Positions 1 through 7,226 of a stretch of 23,144 bases of DNA are shown in pieces. Numbering within the stretch: position 1 is the stretch's first letter; each line of letters opens with the position of its first letter. Made by a program: the position numbers and the translations under genes. Origin of the DNA: CAZXDS01 sp964639525 (GTDB lineage Bacteria; Bacteroidota; Ignavibacteria; Ignavibacteriales; Melioribacteraceae); the NCBI GenBank assembly GCA_964639525.1, contig CAZXDS010000029.1, positions 1 through 23,144 of the forward strand, given 5' to 3'. The notes beneath the pieces were generated by a model, which saw only the letters and a list, made by a program, of their open reading frames with translations, was not told where the DNA came from and ran no database searches.

Positions 1-39
1 ATAAACAAAAGCTTATAAGGGTTTGCTATTATTCTAAAG

Positions 40-112
40 TGGAGCTAAGCGGGTTCGAACCGCTGACCTTTTGACTGCCAGTCAAACGCTCTCCCAACTG
101 AGCTATAGCCCC
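40..112 (-). tRNA. tRNA-Ala (anticodon GGC)
   Basis: On the minus strand this 73-nt stretch folds as a complete cloverleaf. The 7-bp acceptor stem (GGGGCTA/TAGCTCC) contains the G3:U70 wobble pair, the main alanine identity element. The anticodon loop CTGGCAG reads GGC, the T loop is TTCGAAC, and the discriminator base is A. The 3' CCA is not encoded, because the next bases are CTT. It is divergent from the Rieske gene and probably unrelated to the cytochrome genes. Confidence 0.96.
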
Positions 113-280
113 ATAAATTTTATGGTAACAAAAATATAGCTTTCATTTATGAACATCAATAAATAAAAAATAATTTTTATTATTTAATACTTGCGGCTCT
201 TTTTATTTATAATATTTCTTTTTATGTTTGTATTCATTTAGTTATTTCATAATAATAAAATATTTAGGAGCGTAATTGAT

Positions 281-715
281 ATGGGCGTATCAAGACGAAA
301 ATTTATTAATACTCTGTTTGGTGTTGGCTCTATCGGCAGTTTGTTTGCTTTCCTTTATCCAGTTGTTTCTTATTTAGTGCCACCAAAAGTTGCTGCGATT
401 AATGTTAATTCAATAAAAGCAGGCAAGGCTTCTATTTTCCCCTTAGATTCTGCAAAGATTGTTAAATTTGGAAGAGAGCCGGTGATTTTAATTAAAGATA
501 AAGAAAACAAGTTCCACGCATTAACTGCAACTTGTACTCACTTACAATGTATTGTTCAATACAAAAAAGATACCGGACAAATTTGGTGCGCTTGTCATAA
601 TGGGATCTATGATATTCAAGGAAGAAATATTTCCGGACCACCGCCCAAGCCCTTAACAGAAATGAATGTTAACATCGTTAAAGATCAAATCGTTATTTCT
701 AAACAAAAAGTATAA
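281..715 (+). CDS. Rieske [2Fe-2S] protein of a quinol:cytochrome c oxidoreductase
   Basis: The 144-residue protein carries the Rieske cluster of a bc-type complex. The ligand boxes are CTHLQC (residues 85-90) and CACHNG (103-108): C85, H87, C103 and H106 should bind the 2Fe-2S cluster, with C90 and C105 forming the usual disulfide. The Pro loop SGPPP follows at 118-122. The N-terminus has a twin-arginine motif (SRRKF, residues 4-8) before a hydrophobic segment at about 11-33, as expected for a Tat-exported protein kept as a membrane anchor. AGGAG at 266-270 fixes the ATG. It is the first gene of an operon; the cytochrome b gene starts 6 nt after its stop. Quinol oxidation is known for the family; the direction of electron flow here is inferred. 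Confidence 0.95.
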   Translation: MGVSRRKFINTLFGVGSIGSLFAFLYPVVSYLVPPKVAAINVNSIKAGKASIFPLDSAKIVKFGREPVILIKDKENKFHALTATCTHLQCIVQYKKDTGQIWCACHNGIYDIQGRNISGPPPKPLTEMNVNIVKDQIVISKQKV

Positions 716-721
716 CAACTT

Positions 722-1801
722 ATGAAAAAATTATATTCTACGATTGAAAATTGGATAGATGAAAGATATGATTTAGCCCCTATCAAAGAATTCATCAACC
801 ACAAAAAAGTGCCTCTGCATCGCGGTTCCTTATGGTATTATATGGGTGGAGTAACACTTTTTTTATTTGTTATTCAAGTTATTACGGGAATTTTATTATT
901 ACTTTACTACAAACCGGGTGAAAACTCTTCTTATGAGAGTGTAAGATATATTATGACTCAAGTTAAGTTTGGGTGGCTTATTCGAAGCATTCACAGTTGG
1001 TCAGCTAACTTGATGGTATTTTTTCTTTTCCTTCACATGTTTAGTGTGTTTTTTAGCGGCTCTTTTAAAAAGCCTCGTGAACTCACTTGGGTTACGGGAT
1101 TTTTATCTTTAGCGGTAATACTTGGATTTGGATTTAGCGGTTATTTACTACCTTGGGACGAATTAGCCTTTTTTGCAACCAAAGTTGGAACTGAAATTGT
1201 TGGTGTTATTCCTGTTATTGGCGAACCGATTAAAGAGGTATTACGTGGAGGAACAGACGTTACCGGCGCCACACTTTCAAGATTTTTTGGTATTCATGTA
1301 GCTGTACTGCCTTTAATTTTCTTTGTATTACTTGCCATCCATTTAATCTTTGTGCAGAAACAAGGAATGCACGAGCCTGAATCATTTAAAGCTTTGCCTG
1401 AAAGTGAAAAAAAATACATGCAGTTTTTTCCTGATTTCTTTTTAAAGGATGCCCTTCTATGGTTAATAGTTTTTAACATTCTACTCTTCTTAGCGGTTTA
1501 TTCTCCTTGGGGATTAGGATTAAAAGCAGACACACTAAGTCCGGCCCCGGCCGGGATTGCACCTGAGTGGTATTTTATGTTTATGTTCCAATCGTTAAAA
1601 ATGCTTCCGGCACATATTTTATTTCTTGAAGGGGAACTTGTTGGAATACTTTTCTTTGGTATTGCAGGATTGGCGTGGATGTTGTTCCCTTTCTTGGGAA
1701 TTAAGGATCGCAAAAATGCACGTATTCAACCTACAACATGGTTAGGAATATTAGTTGTCGCTTTTATAATAGTTATGACAGTAATTGGTTATTTAGTGTA
1801 A
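722..1801 (+). CDS. Cytochrome b (b6-type with fused subunit IV-like C-terminus)
   Basis: This 359-residue polytopic membrane protein is the quinol-binding diheme b subunit partnered with the upstream Rieske protein. Its first 215 residues resemble cytochrome b6 closely (FGWLIRS, FKKPRELTWVTG, GYLLPWD, IPVIG). The b-heme ligands are H91/H105 and H192/H207; the second pair has the 14-residue interval of b6 rather than the 13 of mitochondrial and proteobacterial cytochrome b. The C-terminal third carries the Qo-site PEWY (281-284) of subunit IV, so b6 and subunit IV are one chain. By offset from H91, the Cys that attaches the extra heme c_n in b6f complexes is Tyr40 here (WYYMGG), so that heme should not be covalently bound. 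The stop is 10 nt before the nine-heme cytochrome gene. Confidence 0.95.
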   Translation: MKKLYSTIENWIDERYDLAPIKEFINHKKVPLHRGSLWYYMGGVTLFLFVIQVITGILLLLYYKPGENSSYESVRYIMTQVKFGWLIRSIHSWSANLMVFFLFLHMFSVFFSGSFKKPRELTWVTGFLSLAVILGFGFSGYLLPWDELAFFATKVGTEIVGVIPVIGEPIKEVLRGGTDVTGATLSRFFGIHVAVLPLIFFVLLAIHLIFVQKQGMHEPESFKALPESEKKYMQFFPDFFLKDALLWLIVFNILLFLAVYSPWGLGLKADTLSPAPAGIAPEWYFMFMFQSLKMLPAHILFLEGELVGILFFGIAGLAWMLFPFLGIKDRKNARIQPTTWLGILVVAFIIVMTVIGYLV

Positions 1802-1811
1802 GGATTAAACT

Positions 1812-3083
1812 ATGAAAAAAAATAATTTTTATATCCTTTTATTTTTTGTTTTTTTGTTTGCGGCTTTTACAGCAAACGCTGGCTCAGATAAAAAGAAGGA
1901 TAAAAGTAAAAACAATTGTTATACTTGCCACAAGCAGGATGAAAATCTTCCCGATAATTTTAGTACTGAAGATGTTCATTTCAAGTTGGGAATCACTTGT
2001 GCGGATTGCCATGGCGGCGACATTACAAGTACGGATGAAGACGTTGCAATGGATGAGAATAATGGTTTTGTAGGTGCTCCTTCTAAAAAAGAGACACCTG
2101 CTTTTTGTGGAAAATGTCATTCAAACATTGAATACATGAAACAATACAATCCCAGCATTGAGACTGATCAGGTTAAAGAATATTACACAAGTGTACATGG
2201 GCATCAGCTAAAAAAAGGGAATGAGGATGTCGCTACGTGTACGGATTGCCACACGGCACATAGTATATTTAAACCAAACGATCCTCGCTCAACAGTTTAC
2301 GCCCTGAATGTACCTACGACTTGTGATAATTGTCATGGAAATAAAAATTTGATGGCAAAATACAAATTACCGTCAAACCCTTATCATGATTACTCAAACG
2401 GCGTTCATGGAATAGCTCTGCTTAAAAATCACGATATCGGGGCACCTGCTTGTAATGATTGTCATGGTAATCACGGAGCCACACCACCGGGAGCATCATC
2501 TATTACTCAAATTTGCGGTCAATGCCATGTTAATAATATGAATTATTTTAAAGCCAGTAAAATGGGGCAAAATTTTGAGGATTATCATGGATGTGTAGAA
2601 TGCCATAGTAATCACTTAATTAATCCTCCTACGGACGATTTTGTTGGCGTTGGGAACAAAGCCATTTGTATTGACTGCCATGATAAAGGCGACAAAGGCT
2701 ATGAGGAAGCAAATTTAATACACTCTCAAATTTCTACGTTAGATTCTATTTTAACTTTTGCTAAAGAGAAAATTAAAGTTGTTAAAGAAAAAAATATGGA
2801 TGATGTAGAAATTAACTTTTTACTAAAAGATGCACACCAATCTTTAATTAAATCCAGAACATTAGTACATACATTTAGCAGTGACAAAGTTGGTAAAGAA
2901 ACTAATAAAGGGATTAAAATAACTAAAAAAGCAATAATTCTTGAAGAAGAAGCAATTCACGCATCCTTTGTCAGAAGGAATGGATTTTTAATTGCTATTC
3001 TTTTTATCACAATAATTATTATTGCACTCTATCTTAGAATTAGAGAAATGGATAAAAATAAAAAAGAACAACACACGACATAA
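1812..3083 (+). CDS. Nine-heme cytochrome c with C-terminal membrane anchor
   Basis: The 423-residue protein has an N-terminal signal peptide (about 1-23, ending in ANA) and nine CxxCH motifs spread over the first 290 residues, many in the CxxCHxxH form (for example CTDCHTAH, CNDCHGNH, CVECHSNH). A helical, Lys/Glu-rich stretch without hemes follows. It ends in one transmembrane segment (about 392-411) and a basic tail, so the heme domain should face the periplasm on a membrane anchor. AGGA at 1801-1804 sits just upstream of the ATG. As third gene after Rieske and cytochrome b, it most likely replaces cytochrome c1/f as electron acceptor of the complex. That role is inferred from gene order; the heme count is direct. 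Confidence 0.92.
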   Translation: MKKNNFYILLFFVFLFAAFTANAGSDKKKDKSKNNCYTCHKQDENLPDNFSTEDVHFKLGITCADCHGGDITSTDEDVAMDENNGFVGAPSKKETPAFCGKCHSNIEYMKQYNPSIETDQVKEYYTSVHGHQLKKGNEDVATCTDCHTAHSIFKPNDPRSTVYALNVPTTCDNCHGNKNLMAKYKLPSNPYHDYSNGVHGIALLKNHDIGAPACNDCHGNHGATPPGASSITQICGQCHVNNMNYFKASKMGQNFEDYHGCVECHSNHLINPPTDDFVGVGNKAICIDCHDKGDKGYEEANLIHSQISTLDSILTFAKEKIKVVKEKNMDDVEINFLLKDAHQSLIKSRTLVHTFSSDKVGKETNKGIKITKKAIILEEEAIHASFVRRNGFLIAILFITIIIIALYLRIREMDKNKKEQHTT

Positions 3084-3125
3084 AAAATAAATCAATAACA
3101 ATTAATTTCAACAGATATTATTTGT

Positions 3126-3165
3126 AAACGGGAAATAAATTCAAAAAACTTGTTTCCCGTTTTTT
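3126..3165 (+). terminator. Rho-independent terminator of the Rieske/cytochrome b operon
   Basis: A 10-bp stem (AAACGGGAAA at 3126-3135, TTTCCCGTTT at 3153-3162) with a 17-nt loop runs into a T-tract, 42 nt after the nine-heme gene. The region then converges on the end of the minus-strand response regulator gene, so it may also help terminate that transcript. Nothing else stands out in 3084-3237. Confidence 0.8.
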
Positions 3166-3237
3166 GTTCATTATCATTATTTTCATCAAAAGTATCCGTT
3201 TGTATTTTTTTTTAATATGAGGAAAATCCTTCCCGGG

Positions 3238-4608
3238 TTATCTTTTATAAATAATCTGGTATTCATTCAGCAAACGGTGAATAGTTCGTCTATCCATACC
3301 GCAATCATTTGCGGTTTTAGAAATATTTCCTTCATTTTTTGACAGATTATATGTCAAATATTCAATTTCAAACTTTTCAATAATATTTTGTTTTGCTTCT
3401 TTGTACGTCATGTTTAATGTAGAATCATTAATTTCCATAACACACTCTTTCCCTGGTATAGGTAAATTTTTTAAATGTATTACTTTCCCTTCTGATGAAA
3501 AACAAGCTTTAGTAAGTACATTAAATAACTCTCGTGCATTTCCCGGCCAGGAATAACCTTGCAAAGCATCTATTGAATCATCAGTAAGAGCAAGTTCATT
3601 TTTACCGGATTGCCTACAAATTTGATTAAGGAAATGCTTTGACAAAGGTAGAATATCTTCAACTCTTTCTCTAAGAGGAGGAATTTCAATTTGAATTTGG
3701 CTCAAACGATAAAATAAATCCTGTCTAAACTTTTTAACTGCGATATAGTCGTTTAAATTTTGATTAGTTGCCGAAATTATTCTTACATCAACATCAATTT
3801 CTTTAGTTCCCCCAACTCTTCTAATTTTCTGTTCCTCTATAGTCCGCAGCAATTTAGCTTGCAGGGCGAAACTCATCTCCCCAATTTCGTCCAAAAAGAA
3901 AGTTCCTTGATTTGCAAATTCAAATAAACCCGGTTTAGTTTTAACAGCTCCGGTAAAAGCTCCTTTTTCGTAACCAAAAAGTTCGCTTTCAAATAAGTGT
4001 TCAGGCAAAGCACTGCAATTAACAGGAACAAACGTATTGTCCTTTCTTCTACTGTACTTGTGAATTGCCCTTGCTATCAAATCCTTACCGGTTCCGCTTT
4101 CACCGGTAATTAATACACTCATATTTCCTTCTGCAACTTTTTTTACAAGATCAACCAATTCCTGAGAAGCTTTACTTTGATAAAGAAAACCGTTAAAATT
4201 TTTAACTCCCTCAGTTAAATCAGTATCTTCATTCACTTCGTCATTTTGTGTTCGCAACGCCAACGTAACCGCATCCACAAAACGACGACTTGAGAAAGGT
4301 TTTTCAATAAAATCAAAAGCGCCTTTTTGCGTAGCTTCCAATTTCCCCTCCTCAGTTCCATAACCGGTAATCATAATTACTTTAGTTTTGGGTGATACTT
4401 TTTTTACAGTTTTAAGTACGTCCATTCCTGAAAATTCGTTCATTTTAAAATCTGTAATAACAAGATCATAATTAAATCTTTTTATTTTTTCTATTGCCAT
4501 TAGGGGCACATTTTCAATAATAGTTTCAAATTCAGGATGTCGAGATAAGATTTTTTGAACACTGTTCAGCATTTCAATTTCATCGTCAACTACAAGTATT
4601 TTTCTCAT
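3238..4608 (-). CDS. NtrC-family sigma-54-dependent response regulator
   Basis: The 456-residue protein has the three NtrC domains in order. The receiver (1-120) has acidic D8/D9, phosphoacceptor D53 (ITDF), T81 and K103. The AAA+ domain (about 140-370) has Walker A GESGTGKD (169-176), an intact sigma-54-contacting GAFTGA (216-221) and Walker B FFLDE (237-241). A Fis-type helix-turn-helix is at about 427-449. It should activate sigma-54 promoters when phosphorylated by the kinase encoded just upstream, whose stop overlaps its start as ATGA (4605-4608), with GAGGAAAT as a ribosome site. The divergent operon starting near 6839 has a candidate sigma-54 promoter and is the most obvious target. 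That pairing is inferred from position. Confidence 0.95.
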   Translation of the reverse strand: MRKILVVDDEIEMLNSVQKILSRHPEFETIIENVPLMAIEKIKRFNYDLVITDFKMNEFSGMDVLKTVKKVSPKTKVIMITGYGTEEGKLEATQKGAFDFIEKPFSSRRFVDAVTLALRTQNDEVNEDTDLTEGVKNFNGFLYQSKASQELVDLVKKVAEGNMSVLITGESGTGKDLIARAIHKYSRRKDNTFVPVNCSALPEHLFESELFGYEKGAFTGAVKTKPGLFEFANQGTFFLDEIGEMSFALQAKLLRTIEEQKIRRVGGTKEIDVDVRIISATNQNLNDYIAVKKFRQDLFYRLSQIQIEIPPLRERVEDILPLSKHFLNQICRQSGKNELALTDDSIDALQGYSWPGNARELFNVLTKACFSSEGKVIHLKNLPIPGKECVMEINDSTLNMTYKEAKQNIIEKFEIEYLTYNLSKNEGNISKTANDCGMDRRTIHRLLNEYQIIYKR

Positions 4609-6083
4609 TTTATTTCCTCATAACGATTAAAAATAATTTTAAACGTTGTTCCTACACCTATTTCACTTTCACATAGAATTTGTGCTTTATGGTTTTTGCA
4701 TATTTTATCAATAATGAACATACCCAAACCAGTTCCTACATTTTCCGGTTTTGTCGTAAAAAACGGAGCAAATATTTTTTGCTTTGTTTCTTCATCCATT
4801 CCGTGCCCGTTATCGCTAATTTGTAAAATTATTTTTTTATTTTCATTAGAAGTATTAACGTTTATAACTCCGTTATCCGATAAAGAATCCATTGCATTTT
4901 GAACAAGATTGATTATAATTTGCTCAATTTGAATTGCATTGCCATAAATAAAATTTTCCGATGCAAATTTTTCATTAACAACTACATTTTGCTTTGATAA
5001 TTTCAACTTTAATATTGTTAAAGCATTTTGGATTGTTTCAGTTATGTCAATTTTTGTAAACTCGGATGGCAGTTTGCGGCTGTATTTTAAAACATTTTTT
5101 GTTATTCCGGATATTTTTTCAGTCTGTTTATAAATTGTATCAAAATCCTCAATATATTTCTTCAGCGAAGAATTATCTTCTGCTTCCATAGACAGATAAT
5201 CTGCCCTGGACATAATAATTGCAGTTGGATTATTTATCTCATGTGATATTTCAGCCGTTAACTGGCCAATTGTAGCTAATTTATCCGTATGCTCCAATTC
5301 CTTAAAACTCATTTCCTCAATTTGTTCTTTTGCCTTTTTCATTGAAGACACCATTGTATTAAAATGGTTATTTATAATCCCAAATTCGTCCGTTTCCCTA
5401 ACATCAAGAGAAATATCCAAATTACCATCCCCAACTTCGTCCAATCCATTTATTATCTTTTTTAAAGGTTTATTTATCAATTTATTATATGCAATATATA
5501 GCCCTACAATCATCAACAAAAATATTACCAGTGCCAAAAACAAAGTGTGAAACGCGCCTGTGTAAAATTTCTTTTCTGCGGTTGTTAATTTTGTATCCAC
5601 ATCAAAATATGCCAATATATTCCCCTCTCCCGCGTGGCATTTTTGACAAGATTTTTTGTTATAAATTGCGTGTAAAGCAACATAATAACCATTTTCTTTC
5701 AGTTCAATATCATTATTAATAAATTTGCTGTTTTTAAGAATATTTGCATGTGATGAGGCAACTTCATTTAACTCCAAACCCTTTTCACTCTCAGCCGATG
5801 AATGTAGAATTCTACCGGAAGGGCTAATAATCCTAATATGACTGATATTTCTGTTTTGAGCTACATTGTTTATTATACTTTGTACTTTGCTATTACCACC
5901 GGATTTTAAACAATTAACTATGCTGCTTGTTAAAACATCTAAAGTAACATCCAACATTACCAAAGACCTTTGCTGAAAGTTATCTTTTAACTGCGACAAT
6001 AAAAAAAATGTGGGAATTCCAGCTCCAAAAGTGACAATTGTTAAAACAAGAATAATAAATTTGGTTTTTACGGTTTTGTACAT
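4605..6083 (-). CDS. Membrane sensor histidine kinase with a periplasmic heme-c motif
   Basis: The 492-residue kinase has TM1 at about 8-30, a periplasmic domain (about 31-174), TM2 at 176-198, a HAMP domain (199-250), a HisKA H-box AEISHEINNP with phospho-accepting H281, and an ATPase domain with N-box NLVQNAMDS (392-400), G1 DNGHGMD (424-430) and G2 GTGLGM (450-455). The unusual part is SCQKCHAGEGN near the end of the periplasmic domain: a full CxxCH (C146, C149, H150), the attachment site for heme c on the side of the membrane where heme is ligated. It is therefore a candidate heme-based redox or gas sensor, possibly of the DUF3365/Tll0287-like type (uncertain). It is co-transcribed with its NtrC-type partner and lies among multiheme cytochrome operons. 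Confidence 0.93.
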   Translation of the reverse strand: MYKTVKTKFIILVLTIVTFGAGIPTFFLLSQLKDNFQQRSLVMLDVTLDVLTSSIVNCLKSGGNSKVQSIINNVAQNRNISHIRIISPSGRILHSSAESEKGLELNEVASSHANILKNSKFINNDIELKENGYYVALHAIYNKKSCQKCHAGEGNILAYFDVDTKLTTAEKKFYTGAFHTLFLALVIFLLMIVGLYIAYNKLINKPLKKIINGLDEVGDGNLDISLDVRETDEFGIINNHFNTMVSSMKKAKEQIEEMSFKELEHTDKLATIGQLTAEISHEINNPTAIIMSRADYLSMEAEDNSSLKKYIEDFDTIYKQTEKISGITKNVLKYSRKLPSEFTKIDITETIQNALTILKLKLSKQNVVVNEKFASENFIYGNAIQIEQIIINLVQNAMDSLSDNGVINVNTSNENKKIILQISDNGHGMDEETKQKIFAPFFTTKPENVGTGLGMFIIDKICKNHKAQILCESEIGVGTTFKIIFNRYEEIK

Positions 6084-6222
6084 TTTAAACCTTTAAATGA
6101 ATTTATCTTTTACTTCGCCCAACTCAAATTTATTGAAATATTATGATTGAAACAACTTAACAAAATTAGATCAGCGATTCAGAGTCAAATAATGCAGCTC
6201 TCAATATTAAATTTTTATAGTA

Positions 6223-6262
6223 GAACAAACCTTCCTCGCAGAGTCCGATGTACGGTTTGTTC
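6223..6262 (-). repeat. Structured palindrome, copy 1 of an inverted pair
   Basis: Nine-bp arms GAACAAACC (6223-6231) and GGTTTGTTC (6254-6262) enclose exactly 22 nt. Read on the minus strand, the interior matches the interior of the second palindrome (6331-6368) at 15 of 22 positions, in particular ACTCT and GAGGAA, so the two are copies of one element in opposite orientation. There is no T-tract, so it is not a simple terminator. Confidence 0.7.
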
Positions 6263-6330
6263 CTTTGTAGATGTAGAAAAGACTTAGAAAAGCAGTAAGA
6301 AAGTCAAATGTTTTAAAACATTGAAAAATA

Positions 6331-6368
6331 AACCGACTGTTCGCAGAACTCTTTGAGGAAAGTCGGTT
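6331..6368 (+). repeat. Structured palindrome, copy 2 of an inverted pair
   Basis: Eight-bp arms AACCGACT (6331-6338) and AGTCGGTT (6361-6368) enclose 22 nt. The interior can form a nested hairpin GTTC-GCA-GAAC and a short CTC-TTT-GAG stem, giving a three-way shape. The three arm positions that differ from copy 1 change on both sides and keep the pairing. It is separated from copy 1 by 68 bp, the general layout of REPIN-type inverted doublets. The identity of the family is unknown. Confidence 0.7.
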
Positions 6369-6512
6369 CCACAATAATTTAGGAAATCCGTTGAAATCAT
6401 CTTTTTATTTTAATGGAATTTTACGCCGATAGAATTTGGGTTACACAATTTGTAGATAATGCTAATCGTGGCAAAAATTTTGAAATTTTTCTACAAAGAT
6501 AACAAGATGCTA

Positions 6513-6558
6513 TGTCCTTAATAGTGCGGCTAATGTCCCACTGCGACAATTATGTCGC
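6513..6558 (+). promoter_or_regulatory. Candidate activator-binding (UAS) cluster for the receiver/eight-heme operon
   Basis: TGTCCT (6513), TGTCCC (6534) and TGTCGC (6553) recur at intervals of 21 and 19 bp, about two helical turns. The last forms an inverted repeat GCGACA-N4-TGTCGC (6543-6558). The cluster lies about 255 bp upstream of the candidate sigma-54 promoter at 6812, a usual range for an NtrC-type enhancer. The nonamer TGCGACAAT is also present in the TGTTG array at 18903-19005. Binding by either local activator is inferred. The rest of 6084-6784 is AT-rich and non-coding; an AT-rich imperfect hairpin (TTTGTAG 6449-6455 / CTACAAA 6491-6497) is also present. Confidence 0.45.
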
Positions 6559-6811
6559 TCAAAAGATGCCTATTATAAAAATTTTTGTATTTAATTTAAT
6601 TCTTGCTCCAATTCAATCTTAGTTTTTAGAGATATAAATTCTAAATTATTTACTTTCCTTTATAAAAAAAACAATTTTAGATTTACCTATATCTTAAATT
6701 CAGTCTCAAAACAAATAATAATATTAATTTTTAATATTATTGTTGAAATTATGCTGATTAATCTGATTTGATTCCAAAATATTTTTGCATCAAGTACAAA
6801 ATAAATATATG

Positions 6812-6827
6812 TGGCACGTTAATTGTA
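6812..6827 (+). promoter_or_regulatory. Candidate sigma-54 promoter for the receiver/eight-heme cytochrome operon
   Basis: TGGCACG (6812-6818), then TTAA, then TTGTA (6823-6827) matches the sigma-54 consensus TGGCACG-N4-TTGCW, except that the invariant -13/-12 GC is GT. The GG-to-G spacing is the required 10 bp. The predicted start of transcription (about 6838) falls next to the ATG at 6839, so the mRNA would be nearly leaderless. Two sigma-54 activators are encoded in the window, and a sequence of the same form precedes the other T9SS cytochrome operon. Confidence 0.6.
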
Positions 6828-6838
6828 TTTGTTATTGC

Positions 6839-7213
6839 ATGAATATTTTAACAATATCGGACGATCATAAAGTTTTGGACATTCTTAAAGCGATCCAATC
6901 AAATTCTACTTTTGATTTCACTGCAAAATCTGAAAATTTGGACGAATTGGATGTACTAACAAATATCTACTCAACAAAGCCAAATATTCTCATTTTTGAT
7001 GATGATTGTTTTAATGGCAGATCAAAAAAAATGATTTCTAATATTGTTGAAACTCTTAAAAAACTTTCCATCATTTTTTTGACTTCTAACGCGAGTGTTG
7101 AACTGGGAAAAGAAATAAGTCCTTTCGGCATAAGCTATTACGGGATTAAACCAATAGAGACAAAAGAGTTGGAAGACACAATTAATTCTTTAAATAATTC
7201 ATTTTATTCATAA
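6839..7213 (+). CDS. Stand-alone receiver-domain protein
   Basis: From ATG 6839 the product is 124 residues with the alternating beta/alpha pattern of a CheY-like receiver and no output domain. Expected key residues are present: acidic D8/D9 after the first strand, LIFDDD with likely phosphoacceptor D54, T82 after the fourth strand (FLTSN), and K104-P105 (IKPI). A longer reading from TTG 6785 would run through the promoter candidate and adds no receiver sequence, so ATG 6839 is preferred; no good ribosome site is visible. It is followed after 13 nt by the eight-heme cytochrome gene and should be co-transcribed with it. It may be a phosphate sink or adaptor in the signalling that controls the operon; the role is unknown. 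Confidence 0.75.
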   Translation: MNILTISDDHKVLDILKAIQSNSTFDFTAKSENLDELDVLTNIYSTKPNILIFDDDCFNGRSKKMISNIVETLKKLSIIFLTSNASVELGKEISPFGISYYGIKPIETKELEDTINSLNNSFYS

Positions 7214-7226
7214 TTTGGAGGTACTT

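Noticed and set aside
6223..6262. Resemblance to a group II intron domain V (GTACGGTTT near the end of a hairpin)
   Set aside because: The catalytic AGC triad, the GAAA-type tetraloop and the long regular stem are absent, and no intron reverse transcriptase is nearby.
6469..6484. Another sigma-54-like match (TGGCAAA-AATT-TTGA) in the same intergenic region
   Set aside because: It lacks the CG at the end of the -24 box, is made largely of A and T runs, and lies 355 bp from the next gene, upstream of the proposed enhancer.
6785..6838. TTG start giving an 18-residue N-terminal extension of the receiver protein
   Set aside because: The extension would overlap the promoter candidate and is unlike the first strand of a receiver; ATG 6839 begins exactly where the fold begins.
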